Shown here one piece after another: positions 25,086-37,316 of a stretch of DNA of 64,000 bases (position 1 is the stretch's first letter; every line of letters begins with the position of its first letter). A program made the position numbers and the translations under genes. The notes beneath the pieces are model-generated. The model was not told the DNA's origin. It worked only from the letters and a program-made list of their open reading frames with translations, and did not search any database. Source of the stretch: Osmia lignaria lignaria (taxonomy: Eukaryota > Arthropoda > Insecta > Hymenoptera > Megachilidae); the NCBI RefSeq assembly GCF_051020975.1, contig NW_027478168.1, positions 4,340,001 to 4,404,000 of the forward strand, in the 5' to 3' direction.

Positions 25086-27661
25086 TTGCAGATTTATCTC
25101 AAGGGAAGGGTCCTGACGGACATATTTCGAGATATTTCTTCTTCTTGTTGTTCTTCTTCTGCACAGCTAAACTGGAAGTGGCATTTCCAGCTCGCAATAG
25201 TGCAGAGTTATCTCACAGAAAGGGGCCACGGTGTTTCTGTATCTCTATTATGTTGGTGCGGCTTCGGAACTTTTAAATATCTCGATATATCTCGAAAACT
25301 ACGCTTCTGATCAAAAAATATCATAGAACATAACTTGTAGGAAACATAATTCTCTACAAAAAAGGTCTCTTAACATTTTGCCATAGCTCGCTTCGTTTCC
25401 GAGATAGTTGCAGATTTATCTCAAGGGAAGGGGCCTGACGGACATATTTCGAGATATTTCTTCTTCTTGTTGTTCTTCTTCTGCACAGCTAAGCTGGAAG
25501 TGGCATTTGCAGCTCGCAATAGTGCAGAGTTATCTCAAAGAAAGGGGCCACGGTGTTTCTGTATCTCTATTATGTTGGTGCGGCTTCGGAACTTTTAAAT
25601 ATCTCGATATATCTCGAGAACTACGCATCTGATCAAAAAATATCATAGAACATAAAAAGTAGGAAACTTAATTCTCTACAAAAAAGGTCTCTTAACATTT
25701 TGCCATAGCTCGCTTCGTTTCCGAGATATTTGCAGATTTATCTCAAGGGAAGGGGCCTGACGGACATATTTCGAGATATTTCTTCTTCTTGTTGTTCTTC
25801 TTCTGCACAGCTAAGCTGGAAGTGGCATTTGCAGCTCGCAATAGCGCAGAGTTATCTCAAAGAAAGGGGCCACGGTGTTTCTGTATCTCTATTATGTTGG
25901 TGCGGCTTCGGAACTTTTAAATATCTCGATATATCTCGAGAACTACGCATCTGATCAAAAAATATCATAGAACATAAAAAGTAGGAAACTTAATTCTCTA
26001 CAAAAAAGGTCTCTTAACATTTTGCCATAGCTCGCTTCGTTTCCGAGATATTTGCAGATTTATCTCAAGGGAAGGGGCCTGACGGACATATTTCGAGATA
26101 TTTCTTCTTCTTGTTGTTCTTCTTCTGCACAGCTAAGCTGGAAGTGGCATTTGCAGCTCGCAATAGCGCAGAGTTATCTCAAAGAAAGGGGCCACGGTGT
26201 TTCTCTATCTCTATTATGTTGGTGCGGCTTCGGAACTTTTAAATATCTTGATATATCTCGAGAACTACGCATCTGATCAAAAAATATCATAGAACATAAA
26301 TTGTAGGAAACATAATTCTCTACAAAAAAGGTCTGTTAACGTTTTGCCGTAGCTCGCTTCGTTTCCGAGATATTTGCAGATTTATCTCAAGGGAAGGGTC
26401 CTGACGGACATATTTCGAGATATTTCTTCTTCTTGTTGTTCTTCTTCTGCACAGCTAAACTGGAAGTGGCATTTCCAGCTCGCAATCGTGCAGAGTTATC
26501 TCAAAGAAAGGGGCCACGGTGTTTCTGTATCTCTATTATGTTGGTGCGGCTTCGGAACATTTAAATATCTCGATATATCTCGAAAACTACGCTTCTGATC
26601 AAAAAATATCAGAGAACGTAAATCGTAGGAAACATAATTCTCTACAAAAAAGGTCTCTTAACATTTTGCCATAGCTCGCTTCGTTTCCGAGATATTTGCA
26701 GATTTATCTCAAGGGAAGGGGCCTGACGGACATATTTCGAGATATTTCTTCTTCTTGTTGTTCTTCTTCTGCACAGCTAAGCTGGAAGTGGCATTTGCAG
26801 CTCGCAATAGTGCAGAGTTATCTCAAAGAAAGGGGCCACGGTGTTTCTCTATCTCTATTATGTTGGTGCGGCTTCGGAACTTTTAAATATCTTGATATAT
26901 CTCGAGAACTACGCATCTGATCAAAAAATATCATAGAACATAAATTGTAGGAAACATAATTCTCTACAAAAAAGGTCTCTCACCGTTTTGCCGTAGCTCG
27001 CTTCGTTTCCGAGATATTTGCAGATTTATCTCAAGGGAAGGGTCCTGACGGACATATTTCGAGATATTTCTTCTTCTTGTTGTTCTTCTTCTGCACAGCT
27101 AAACTGGAAGTGGCATTTCCAGCTCGCAATAGTGCAGAGTTATCTCAAAGAAAGGGGCCACGGTGTTTCTGTATCTCTATTATGTTGGTGCGGCTTCGCA
27201 ACTTTTAAATATCTCGATATATCTCGAAAACTACGCTTCTGATCAAAAAATATCATAGAAGATAAATTGTAGGAAACATAATTCTCTACAAAAAAGGTCT
27301 CTTAACATTTTGCCATAGCTCGCTTCGTTTCCGAGATATTTGCAGATTTATCTCAAGGGAAGGGTCCTGATGGACATATTTCGAGATATTTCTTCTTCTT
27401 GTTGTTCTTCTTCTGCACAGCTAAACTGGAAGTGGCATTTCCAGCTCGCCATCGTGCAGAGTTATCTCAAAGAAAGGGGCCACGGTGTTTCTGTATCTCT
27501 ATTATGTTGGTGCGGCTTCGGAACTTTTAAATATCTTGATATATCTCGAGAACTACGCATCTGATCAAAAAATATCATAGAACATAAAAAGTAGGAAACT
27601 TAATTCTCTACAAAAAAGGTCTCTTAACATTTTACCATAGCTCGCTTCGTTTCCGAGATAT
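25086..27661. repeat. Mixed section with a 644-bp dimer
   Basis: Units at 25408 and 25730 are near sisters with a recombinant 3' part (CTCGATATATCTCGAGAAC). The pair at 26052 and 26374 (TTTCTCTATCTC with AAATTGTAGG, then AAGGGTCCTGACGG) recurs at 26696 and 27018. The unit at 27340 is an AAGGGTCCTGATGG type without the GTTGTTGTTC variant. Confidence 0.82.
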
Positions 27662-30600
27662 TTGCAGATTTATCTCAAGGGAAGGGGCCTGACGGACATA
27701 TTTCGAAATATTTCTTCTTCTTGTTGTTCTTCTTCTGCACAGCTAAGCTGGAAGTGGCATTTGCAGCTCGCAATAGTGCAGAGTTATCTCAAAGAAAGGG
27801 GCCACGGTGTTTCTGTATCTCTATTATGTTGGTGCGGCTTCGGAACTTTTAAATATCTTGATATATCTCGAAAACTACGCTTCTGATCAAAAAATATCAT
27901 AGAACATAAATTGTAGGAAACATAATTCTCTACAAAAAAGGTCTCTTAACATTTTGCCATAGCTCGCTTCGTTTCCGAGATATTTGCAGATATATCTCAA
28001 GGGAAGGGGCCTGACGGACATATTTCGAGATATTTCTTCTTCTTGTTGTTCTTCTTCTGCACAGCTAAGCTGGAAGTGGCATTTACAGCTCGCAATAGTG
28101 GAAAGTTATCTCAAAGAAAGGGGCCACGGTGTTTCTGTATCTCTATTATGTTGGTGCGGCTTCGGAACTTTTAAATATCTTGATATATCTCGAGAACTGC
28201 GCATCTGATCAAAAAATATCATAGAACATAAAAAGTAGGAAACTTAATTCTCTACAAAAAAGGTCTCTTAACATTTTGCCATAGCTCGCTTCGTTTCCGA
28301 GATATTTGCAGATGTATCTCAAGGGAAGGGGCCTGACGGACATATTTCGAGATATTTCTTCTTCTTGTTGTTCTTCCTCTGCACAGCTAAGCTGGAAGTG
28401 GCATTTGCAGCTCGCAATAGTGCAGAGTTATCTCAAAGAAAGGGGCCACGGTGTTTCTGTATCTCTATTATGTTGGTGCGGCTTCGGAACTTTTAAATAT
28501 CTCGAATATCTCGAAAACTACGCTTCTGATCACAAAATATCAGAGAACGTAAATTGTAGGAAACATAATTCTCTACAAAAAAGGTCTCTTAACATTTTGC
28601 CATAGCTCGCTTCGTTTCCGAGATATTTGCAGATTTATCTCAAGGGAAGGGGCCTGACGGACATATTTCGAGATATTTCTTCTTCTTGTTGTTCTTCCTC
28701 TGCACAGCTAAGCTGGAAGTGTCATTTGCAGCTCGCAATAGTGCAGAGTTATCTCAAAGAAAGGGGCCACGGTGTTTCTGTATCTCTATTATGTTGGTGC
28801 GGCTTCGGAACTTTTAAATATCTTGATATATCTCGAGAACTACGCATCTGATCAAAAAATATCATAGAACATAAAAAGTAGGAAACTTAATTCTCTACAA
28901 ATAAGGTCTCTTAACATTTTGCAATAGCTCGCTTCATTTCCGAGATATTTGCAGATTTATCTCACGGGAAGGGGCCTGACGGACATATTCCGAGATATTT
29001 CTTCTTCTTGTTGTTCCTCTTCTGCACAGCTAAGCTGGAACTGGCATTTGCAGGTCGCAATAGTGCAGAGTTATCTCAAAGAAAGGGGCCACGGTGTTTC
29101 TGTATCTCTATTATGTTGGTGCGGCTTCGGAACTTTTAAATATCTCGAATATCTCGAAAACTACGCTTCTGATCACAAAATATCAGAGATCGTAAATTGT
29201 AGGAAACATAATTCTCTACAAAAAAGGTCTCTTAACATTTTGCCATAGCTCGCTTCGTTTCCGAGATATTTGCAGATTTATCTCAAGGGAAGGGGCCTGA
29301 CGGACATATTTCGAGATATTTCTTCTTCTTGTTGTTCTTCTTCTGCACAGCTAAGCTGGAAGTGGCATTTGCAGCTCGCAATAGTGCAGAGTTATCTCAA
29401 AGAAAGGGGCCACGGTGTTTCTGTACCTCTATTATGTTGGTGCAGCTTCGAAGCTTTTAAATATCTTGACATATCTCGAGAACTACGCATCTGATCAAAA
29501 AATATCATAGAACATAAATTGTGGGAAACATAATTCTCTACAAAAAAGGTCTCTTAACGTTTTGCCATAGCTCGCTTCGTTTCCGAGATATTTGCAGATT
29601 TATCTCAAGGGAAGGGTCCTGACGGACACATTTCGAGATATTTCTTCTTCTTGTTGTTCTTGTTCTGCACAGCTAAACTGGAAGTGGCATTTCCAGCTCG
29701 CAATAGTGCAGAGTTATCCCAAAGAAAGGGGCCACGGTGTTTCTGTATCTCTATTATGTTGGTGCGGCTTCGGAACTTTTAAATATCTTGATATATCTCG
29801 AAAACTACGCTTCTGATCAAAAAATATCATAGAACATAAATTGTAGGAAACATAATTCTCTACAAAAAAGGTCTCTTAACATTTTGCCATAGCTCGCTTC
29901 GTTTCCGAGATATTTGCAGATATATCTCAAGGGAAGGGGCCTGACGGACATATTTCGAGATATTTCTTCTTCTTGTTGTTCTTCTTCTGCACAGCTAAGC
30001 TGGAAGTGGCATTTACAGCTCGCAATAGTGGAAAGTTATCTCAAAGAAAGGGGCCACGGTGTTTCTGTATCTCTATTATGTTGGTGCGGCTTCGGAACTT
30101 TTAAATATCTTGATATATCTCGAGAACTGCGCATCTGATCAAAAAATATCATAGAACATAAAAAGTAGGAAACTTAATTCTCTACAAAAAAGGTCTCTTA
30201 ACATTTTGCCATAGCTAGCTTCGTTTCCGAGATATTTGCAGATTTATCTCAAGGGAAGGGGCCTGACGGACATATTTCGAGATATTTCTTCTTCTTGTTG
30301 TTCTTCTTCTGCACAGCTAAGCTGGAAGTGGCATTTGCAGCTCGCAATAGTGCAGAATTATCTCAAAGAAAGGGGCCACGGTGTTTCTGTACCTCTATTA
30401 TGTTGGTGCGGCTTCGGAACTTTTAAATATCTCGATATATCTCGAGAACTACGCATCTGATAAAAAATATCATAGAACATAAAAAGTAGAAAACTTAATT
30501 CTCTACAAATAAGGTCTCTTAACATTTTGCCATAGCTCGCTTCGTTTCCGAGATATTTGCAGATTTATCTCAAGGGAAGGGGCCTGACGGACATATTCCG

Positions 30601-33600
30601 AGATATTTCTTCTTCTTGTTGTTCTTCTTCTGCACAGCTAAGCTGGAAGTGGCATTTGCAGCTCGCAATAGTGCAGAGTTATCTCAAAGAAAGGGGCCAC
30701 GGTGTTTCTCTATGTCTATTATGTTGGTGCGGCTTCGGAACTTTTAAATATCTTGATATATCTCAAGAACTACGCATCTGATCAAAAAATATCATAGAAC
30801 ATAAAAAGTAGGAAACTTAATTCTCTACAAAAAAGGTCTCTTAACATTTTGCCATAGCTAGCTTCGTTTCCGAGATATTTGCAGATTTATCTCAAGGGAA
30901 GGGGCCTGACGGACATATTTCGAGATATTTCTTCTTCTTGTTGTTCTTCTTCTGCACAGCTAAGCTGGAAGTGGCATTTGCAGCTCGCAATAGTGCAGAA
31001 TTATCTCAAAGAAAGGGGCCACGGTGTTTCTGTACCTCTATTATGTTGGTGCGGCTTCGGAACTTTTAAATATCTCGATATATCTCGAGAACTACGCATC
31101 TGATAAAAAATATCATAGAACATAAAAAGTAGAAAACTTAATTCTCTACAAATAAGGTCTCTTAACATTTTGCCATAGCTCGCTTCGTTTCCGAGATATT
31201 TGCAGATTTATCTCAAGGGAAGGGGCCTGACGGACATATTCCGAGATATTTCTTCTTCTTGTTGTTCCTCTTCTGCAGAGCTAAGCTGGAACTGGCATTT
31301 GCAGGTCGCAATAGTGCAGAGTTATCTCAAAGAAAGGGGCCACGGTGTTTCTGTATCTCTATTATGTTGGTGCGGCTTCGGAACTTTTAAATATCTCGAA
31401 TATCTCGAAAACTACGCTTCTGATCACAAAATATCAGAGAACGTAAATTGTAGGAAACATAATTCTCTACAAAAAAGGTCTCTTAACATTTTGCCATAGC
31501 TCGCTTCGTTTCCGAGATATTTGCAGATTTATCTCAAGGGAAGGGGCCTGACGGACATATTTCGAGATATTTCTTCTTCTTGTTGTTCTTCTTCTGCACA
31601 GCTAAGCTGGAAGTGGCATTTGCAGCTCGCAATAGTGCAGAGTTATCTCAAAGAAAGGGGCCACGGTGTTTCTCTATGTCTATTATGTTGGTGCGGCTTC
31701 GGAACTTTTAAATATCTTGATATATCTCAAGAACTACGCATCTGATCAAAAAATATCATAGAACATAAAAAGTAGGAAACTTAATTCTCTACAAAAAAGG
31801 TCTCTTAACATTTTGCCATAGCTCGCTTCGTTTCCGAGATATTTGCAGATTTATCTCAAGGGAAGGGGCCTGACGGACATATTTCGAGATATTTCTTCTT
31901 CTTGTTGTTCTTCCTCTGCACAGCTAAGCTGGAAGTGGCATTTGCAGCTCGCAATAGTGCAGAGTTATCTCAAAGAAAGGGGCCACGGTGTTTCTGTACC
32001 TCTATTATGTTGGTGCGGCTTCGGAACTTTTAAATATCTCGATATATCTCGAGAACTACGCATCTGATCAAAAAATATCATAGAACATAAAAAGTAGGAA
32101 ACTTAATTCTCTACAAATAAGGTCTCTTAACATTTTGCCATAGCTCGCTTCGTTTCCGAGATATTTGCAGATTTATCTCAAGGGAAGGGGCCTGACGGAC
32201 ATATTCCGAGATATTTCTTCTTCTTGTTGTTCTTGTTCTGCACAGCTAAACTGGAAGTGGCATTTCCAGCTCGCAATAGTGCAGAGTTATCCCAAAGAAA
32301 GGGGCCACGGTGTTTCTGTATCTCTATTATGTTGGTGCGGCATCGGAAGTTTTAAATATCTTGATATATCTCGAAAACTACGCTTCTGATCAAAAAATAT
32401 CATAGAACATAAATTGTAGGAAACATAATTCTCTACAAAAAAGGTCTCTTAACATTTTGCCATAGCTCGCTTCGTTTCCGAGATATTTGCAGATATATCT
32501 CAAGGGAAGGGGCCTGACGGACATATTTCGAGATATTTCTTCTTCTTGCTGTTCTTCTTCTGCACAGCTAAGCTGGAAGTGGCATTTACAGCTCGCAATA
32601 GCGGAAAGTTATCTCAAAGAAAGGGGCCACGGTGTTTCTGTATCTCTATTATGTTGGTGCGGCTTCGCAACTTTTAAATATCTCGATATATCTCGAAAAC
32701 TACGCTTCTGATCAAAAAATATCATAGAACATAAATTGTAGGAAACATAATTCTCTACAAAAAAGGTCTCTTAACATTTTGCCATAGCTCGCTTCGTTTC
32801 CGAGATATTTGCAGATTTATCTCAAGGGAAGGGTCCTGATGGACATATTTCGAGATATTTCTTCTTCTTGTTGTTGTTCTTATGCACAGCTAAACTGGAA
32901 GTGGCATTTCCAGCTCGCAATCGTGCAGAGTTATCTCAAAGAAAGGGGCCACGGTGTTTCTGTATCTCTATTATGTTGGTGCGGCTTCGGAACTTTTAAA
33001 TATCTTGATATATCTCGAGAACTACGCATCTGATCAAAAAATATCATAGAACATAAAAAGTAGGAGACTTAATTCTCTACAAAAAAGGTCTCTTAACATT
33101 TTGCCATAGCTCGCTTCGTTTCCGAGATATTTGCAGATTTATCTCAAGGGAAGGGGCCTGACGGACATATTTCGAGATATTTCTTCTTCTTGTTGTTCTT
33201 CCTCTGCACAGCTAAGCTGGAAGTGGCATTTGCAGCTCGCAATAGTGCAGAGTTATCTCAAAGAAAGGGGCCACGGTGTTTCTGTACCTCTATTATGTTG
33301 GTGCGGCTTCGGAACTTTTAAATATCTCGATATATCTCGAGAACTACGCATCTGATCAAAAAATATCATAGAACATAAAAAGTAGGAAACTTAATTCTCT
33401 ACAAATAAGGTCTCTTAACATTTTGCCATAGCTCGCTTCGTTTCCGAGATATTTGCAGATTTATCTCAAGGGAAGGGGCCTGACGGACATATTTCGAGAT
33501 ATTTCATCTTCTTGTTGTTCTTCCTCTGCACAGCTAAGCTGGAAGTGGCATTTCCAGCTCGCAATAGTGCAGAGTTATCTCAAAGAAAGGGGCCACGGTG

Positions 33601-34418
33601 TTTCTGTATCTCTATTATGTTGGTGCGGCTTCGGAACTTTTAAATATCTTGATATATCTCGAGAACTACGCATCTGATCAAAAAATATCATAGAACATAA
33701 AAAGTAGGAAACTTAATTCTCTACAAAAAAGGTCTCTTAACATTTTGCCATAGCTCGCTTCGTTTCCGAGATATTTGCAGATTTATCTCAAGGGAAGGGG
33801 CCTGACGGACATATTTCGAAATATTTCTTCTTCTTGTTGTTCTTCTTCTGCACAGCTAAGCTGGAAGTGGCATTTGCAGCTCGCAATAGTGCAGAGTTAT
33901 CTCAAAGAAAGGGGCCACGGTGTTTCAGTACCTCTATTATGTTGGTGCAGCTTCGAAGCTTTTAAATATCTTGACATATCTCGAGAACTACGCATCTGAT
34001 CAAAAAATATCATAGAACATAAATTGTAGGAAACATAATTCTCTACAAAAAAGGTCTCTTAACATTTTGCCATAGCTCGCTTCGTTTCCGAGATATTTGC
34101 AGATATATCTCAAGGGAAGGGGCCTGACGGACATATTTCGAGATATTTCTTCTTCTTGTTGTTCTTCTTCTGCACAGCTAAGCTGGAAGTGGCATTTACA
34201 GCTCGCAATAGTGGAAAGTTATCTCAAAGAAAGGGGCCACGGTGTTTCTGTATCTCTATTATGTTGGTGCGGCTTCGGAACTTTTAAATATCTTGATATA
34301 TCTCGAGAACTACGCATCTGATCAAAAAATATCATAGAACATAAAAAGTAGGAAACTTAATTCTCTACAAAAAAGGTCTCTTAACATTTTGCCATAGCTC
34401 GCTTCGTTTCCGAGATAT
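27662..34418. repeat. Mosaic section of GCAGCTCGCAATAG units
   Basis: Twenty-one units with several recurrent types in changing order. One type has TAGTGGAAAGTT or TAGCGGAAAGTT (27984, 29914, 32487, 34097). One has a one-base deletion, CTCGAATATCTCG (28306, 28949, 31200). One has CTTCGAAGCTTTT (29270, 33775). One has TATCCCAAAG (29592, 32165). One has TATCTCAAGAAC (30557, 31521). The mixing of 5' and 3' portions between types is strongest here. Confidence 0.85.
30236..31199. repeat. Local duplication of a 321-bp unit (30236 and 30879)
   Basis: Units at 30236 and 30879 share GCTAGCTTCG just before their start, GCAGAATTATC, GTACCTC and the one-base deletion CATCTGATAAAAAAT. They are separated by the unit at 30557. 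Three shared private changes plus a shared deletion make an exact local duplication of a 643-bp pair the simplest explanation. Confidence 0.88.
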
Positions 34419-34740
34419 TTGCAGATTTATCTCAAGGGAAGGGGCCTGACGGACATATTTCGAGATATTTCTTCTTCTTGTTGTTCTTCTTCTGCACAGC
34501 TAAGCTGGAAGTGGCATTTGCGGCTCGCACTAGTGCAGAGTTATCTCAAAGAAAGGGGCCACGGTGTTTCTGTATCTCTATTATGTTGGTGCGGCTTCGG
34601 AACTTTTAAATATCTTGATATATCTCGAGAACTACGCATCTGATCAAAAAATATCATAGAACATAAAAAGTAGGAAACTTAATTCTCTACAAAAAAGGTC
34701 TGTTAACATTTTGCCATAGCTCGCTTCGTTTCCGAGATAT
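34419..34740. repeat. Reference A-type unit (322 bp)
   Basis: This unit has the same 5' two thirds as the B reference but an A-type 3' part: CTTGATATATCTCGAGAAC, CGCATCTG, AAAAAGTAGG and AAACTTAATT. It also has GGTCTGTTAAC instead of GGTCTCTTAAC near its end, a variant that in the right half is found mainly in A-type units directly followed by a B-type unit. The A-type 3' part contains the 8-bp palindrome TCTCGAGA, which the B type lacks. Confidence 0.9.
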
Positions 34741-36021
34741 TTGCAGATTTATCTCAAGGGAAGGGGCCTGACGGACATATTTCGAGATATTTCTTCTTCT
34801 TGTTGTTCTTCTTCTGCACAGCTAAGCTGGAAGTGGCATTTGCGGCTCGTACTAGTGCAGAGTTATCTCAAAGAAAGGGGCCACGGTGTTTCTGTATCTC
34901 TATTATGTTGGTGCGGCTTCGGAACTTTTAAATATCTCGATATATCTCGAAAACTACGCTTCTGATCAAAAAATATCATAGAACATAAATTGTAGGAAAC
35001 ATAATTCTCTACAAAAAAGGTCTCTTAGCATTTTGCCATAGCTCGCTTCGTTTCCGAGATATTTGCAGATTTATCTGAAGGGAAAGGGCCTGACGGACAT
35101 ATTTCGAGATATTTCTTCTTCTTGTTGTTCTTCTTCTGCACAGCTAAGCTGGAAGTGGCATTTGCGGCTCGCACTAGTGCAGCGTTATCTCAAAGAAAGG
35201 GGCCACGGTGTTTCTGTATCTCTATTATGTTGGTGCGGCTTCGGAACTTTTAAATATCTCGATATATCTCGAAAACTACGCTTCTGATCAAAAAATATCA
35301 TAGAACATAAATTGTAGGAACCATAATTCTCTACAAAAAAGGTCTCTTAACATTTTGCCATAGCTCGCTTCGTTTCCGAGATATTTGCAGATATATCTCA
35401 AGGGAAGGGGCCTGACGGACATGTTTCGAGATATTTCTTCTTCTTGTTGTACTTCTTCTGCACAGCTAAGCTGGAAGTGGCATTTACAGCTCGCAATAGT
35501 GCAAAGTTATCTCAAAGAAAGGGGCGACGGTGTTTCTGTATCTCTATTATGTTGGTGCGGCTTCGGAACTTTTAAATATCTTGATATATCTCGAGAACTA
35601 CGCATCTGATCAAAAAATATCATAGAACATAAAAAGTAGGAAACTTAATTCTCTACAAAAAAGGTCTCTTAACATTTTGCCATAGCTCGCTTCGTTTCCG
35701 AGATATTTGCAGATTTATCTCAAGGGAAGGGGCCTGACGGACATATTTCGAGATATTTCTTCTTCTTGTTGTTCTTCTTCTGCACAGCTAAGCTGGAAGT
35801 GGCATTTGCGGCTCGCACTAGTGCAGATTTATCTCAAAGAAAGGGGCCACGGTGTTTCTGTATCTCTATTATGTTGGTGCGGCTTCGGAACTTTTAAATA
35901 TCTTGATATATCTCGAGAACTACGCATCTGATCAAAAAATATCATAGAACATAAAAAGTAGGAAACTTAATTCTCTACAAAAAAGGTCTCTTAACATTTT
36001 GCCATAGCTCGCTTCGTTTCC

Positions 36022-36043
36022 GAGATATTTGCAGATTTATCTC
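36022..36043. repeat. Inverted repeat GAGATA / TATCTC spanning the unit junction
   Basis: GAGATA and TATCTC are separated by ten bases. In units that read GATATATCTC instead of GATTTATCTC (for example 621, 2874, 35385) the arms extend to seven bases, GAGATAT and ATATCTC. The motif TATCTC or its complement recurs about six times per unit. Confidence 0.6.
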
Positions 36044-36062
36044 AAGGGAAGGGGCCTGACGG
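36030..36062. repeat. Internal duplicated segment, copy 1
   Basis: This 33-bp stretch (TGCAGATTTATCTC, then AAGGGAAGGGGCC, then TGACGG) aligns with 36144-36174, 114 bp downstream in the same unit, with three substitutions and one two-base gap. The flank upstream also aligns loosely (TTTTGCCATAGCTCGC against ATTTGCGGCTCGC), allowing a gap of about ten bases. The 322-bp unit therefore seems to have grown from a shorter ancestor by internal duplication. Confidence 0.75.
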
Positions 36063-36077
36063 ACATATTTCGAGATA

Positions 36078-36103
36078 TTTCTTCTTCTTGTTGTTCTTCT
36101 TCT
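36078..36103. repeat. Pyrimidine/TTC-rich tract, indel-prone
   Basis: A run of TTC and TTG triplets (TTTCTTCTTCTTG, then TTGTTCTTCTTCTG) is present in every unit. Length changes here are in threes: 3 bp shorter in the units at 15431 and 17360, and 15 bp shorter in the units at 46011 and 50826. The point changes TTGTTGTTGTTC and TTCTTCTTCTTG also cluster here. This fits replication slippage or unequal exchange within a short imperfect triplet repeat. Confidence 0.85.
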
Positions 36104-36136
36104 GCACAGCTAAGCTGGAAGTGGCATTTGCGGCTC

Positions 36137-36146
36137 GCACTAGTGC
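36137..36146. repeat. 10-bp perfect palindrome GCACTAGTGC
   Basis: Units with the central segment GCGGCTCGCACTAG carry this perfect 10-bp palindrome. Units with GCAGCTCGCAATAG or CCAGCTCGCAATAG lose the symmetry at one base. The palindromic form is scattered in the left half and dominates from about 34.4 kb onward. Whether the symmetry matters, for example as a protein-binding site, is unknown. Confidence 0.8.
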
Positions 36147-36174
36147 AGAGTTATCTCAAAGAAAGGGGCCACGG
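36144..36174. repeat. Internal duplicated segment, copy 2
   Basis: This 31-bp stretch (TGCAGAGTTATCTC, AAAGAAAGGGGCC, ACGG) is the second member of the internal duplication. It matches copy 1 at 28 of 31 aligned bases and lacks the TG before ACGG. A weaker third relative may lie around 36220-36240, where TATCTC sits in a similar setting, but I would not assert that without alignment scores. Confidence 0.75.
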
Positions 36175-36219
36175 TGTTTCTGTATCTCTATTATGTTGGT
36201 GCGGCTTCGGAACTTTTAA

Positions 36220-36239
36220 ATATCTCGATATATCTCGAA
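36220..36239. repeat. Short tandem duplication ATATCTCGAT-ATATCTCGAA
   Basis: Two 10-bp copies lie side by side in the B-type 3' part. In A-type units the first copy has changed to ATATCTTGAT. The units at 28306, 28949 and 31200 have lost one base here (CTCGAATATCTCG), a deletion shared by these three. Confidence 0.7.
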
Positions 36240-37316
36240 AACTACGCTTCTGATCAAAAAATATCATAGAACATAAATTGTAGGAAACATAATTCTCTAC
36301 AAAAAAGGTCTCTTAGCATTTTGCCATAGCTCGCTTCGTTTCCGAGATATTTGCAGATTTATCTGAAGGGAAAGGGCCTGACGGACATATTTCGAGATAT
36401 TTCTTCTTCTTGTTGTTCGTCTTCTGCACAGCTAAGCTGGAAGTGGCATTTGCAGCTCGCAATAGTGCAGAGTTATCTCAAAGAAAGGGGCCACTGTGTT
36501 TCTGTATCTCTATTATGTTGGTGCGGCTTCGGAACTTTTAAATATCTTGATATATCTCGAGAACTACGCATCTGATCAAAAAATATCATAGAACATAAAA
36601 AGTAGGAAACTTAATTCTCTACAAAAAAGGTCTCTTAACATTTTGCCATAGCTCGCTTCGTTTCCGAGATATTTGCAGATTTATCTCAAGGGAAGGGGCC
36701 TGACGGACATATTTCGAGATATTTCTTCTTCTTGTTGTTCTTCTTCTGCACAGCTAAGCTGGAAGTGGCATTTGCGGCTCGCACTAGTGCAGAGTTATCT
36801 CAAAGAAAGGGGCCACGGTGTTTCTGTATCTCTATTATGTTGGTGCGGCTTCGGAACTTTTAAATATCTTGATATATCTCGAGAACTACGCATCTGATCA
36901 AAAAATATCATAGAACATAAAAAGTAGGAAACTTAATTCTCTACAAAAAAGGTCTGTTAACATTTTGCCATAGCTCGCTTCGTTTCCGAGATATTTGCAG
37001 ATTTATCTCAAGGGAAGGGGCCTGACGGACATATTTCGATATATTTCTTCTTCTTGTTGTTCTTCTTCTGCACAGCTAAGCTGGAAGTGGCATTTGCGGC
37101 TCGCACTAGTGCAGAGTTATCTCAAAGAAAGGGGCCACGGTGTTTCTGTATCTCTATTATGTTGGTGCGGCTTCGGAACTTTTAAATATCTCGATATATC
37201 TCGAAAACTACGCTTCTGATCAAAAAATATCATAGAACATAAATTGTAGGAAACATAATTCTCTACAAAAAAGGTCTCTTAGCATTTTGCCATAGCTCGC
37301 TTCGTTTCCGAGATAT

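Larger units (their letters stand above)
36068..36240. repeat. Long-range 11-bp inverted repeat within the unit
   Basis: TTTCGAGATAT at 36068-36078 is the exact reverse complement of ATATCTCGAAA at 36230-36240. The arms lie 151 bases apart, roughly a nucleosome's length of DNA. A close relative, TTTCCGAGATAT, sits at the end of each unit. The exact 11-bp match is seen in B-type units; A-type units read ATATCTCGAGA at the second arm. Confidence 0.65.
36029..36350. repeat. Reference B-type unit (322 bp)
   Basis: This is a typical unit of the right half. In order it holds a G-rich start (AAGGGAAGGGGCCTGACGG), TTTCGAGATAT, a pyrimidine tract, the central segment GCGGCTCGCACTAGTGCAG, a second G-rich segment (AAGAAAGGGGCCACGG), an A+T-rich 3' part with two ATATCTCGA motifs, TGATCA, and a closing GCTCGCTTCGTTTCCGAGAT. 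The B-type 3' part is defined by CTCGATATATCTCGAAAAC, CGCTTCTG, AAATTGTAGG and AAACATAATT. I use this unit to place the sub-elements listed separately; each recurs at the same offset in nearly all units. Confidence 0.9.

Noticed and set aside
28306..28605. Longer 99-residue frames at 28306, 28949 and 31200
   Set aside because: They arise only because a one-base deletion (CTCGAATATC) shifts the frame past the usual stop. They are the same repeat unit with no new sequence.
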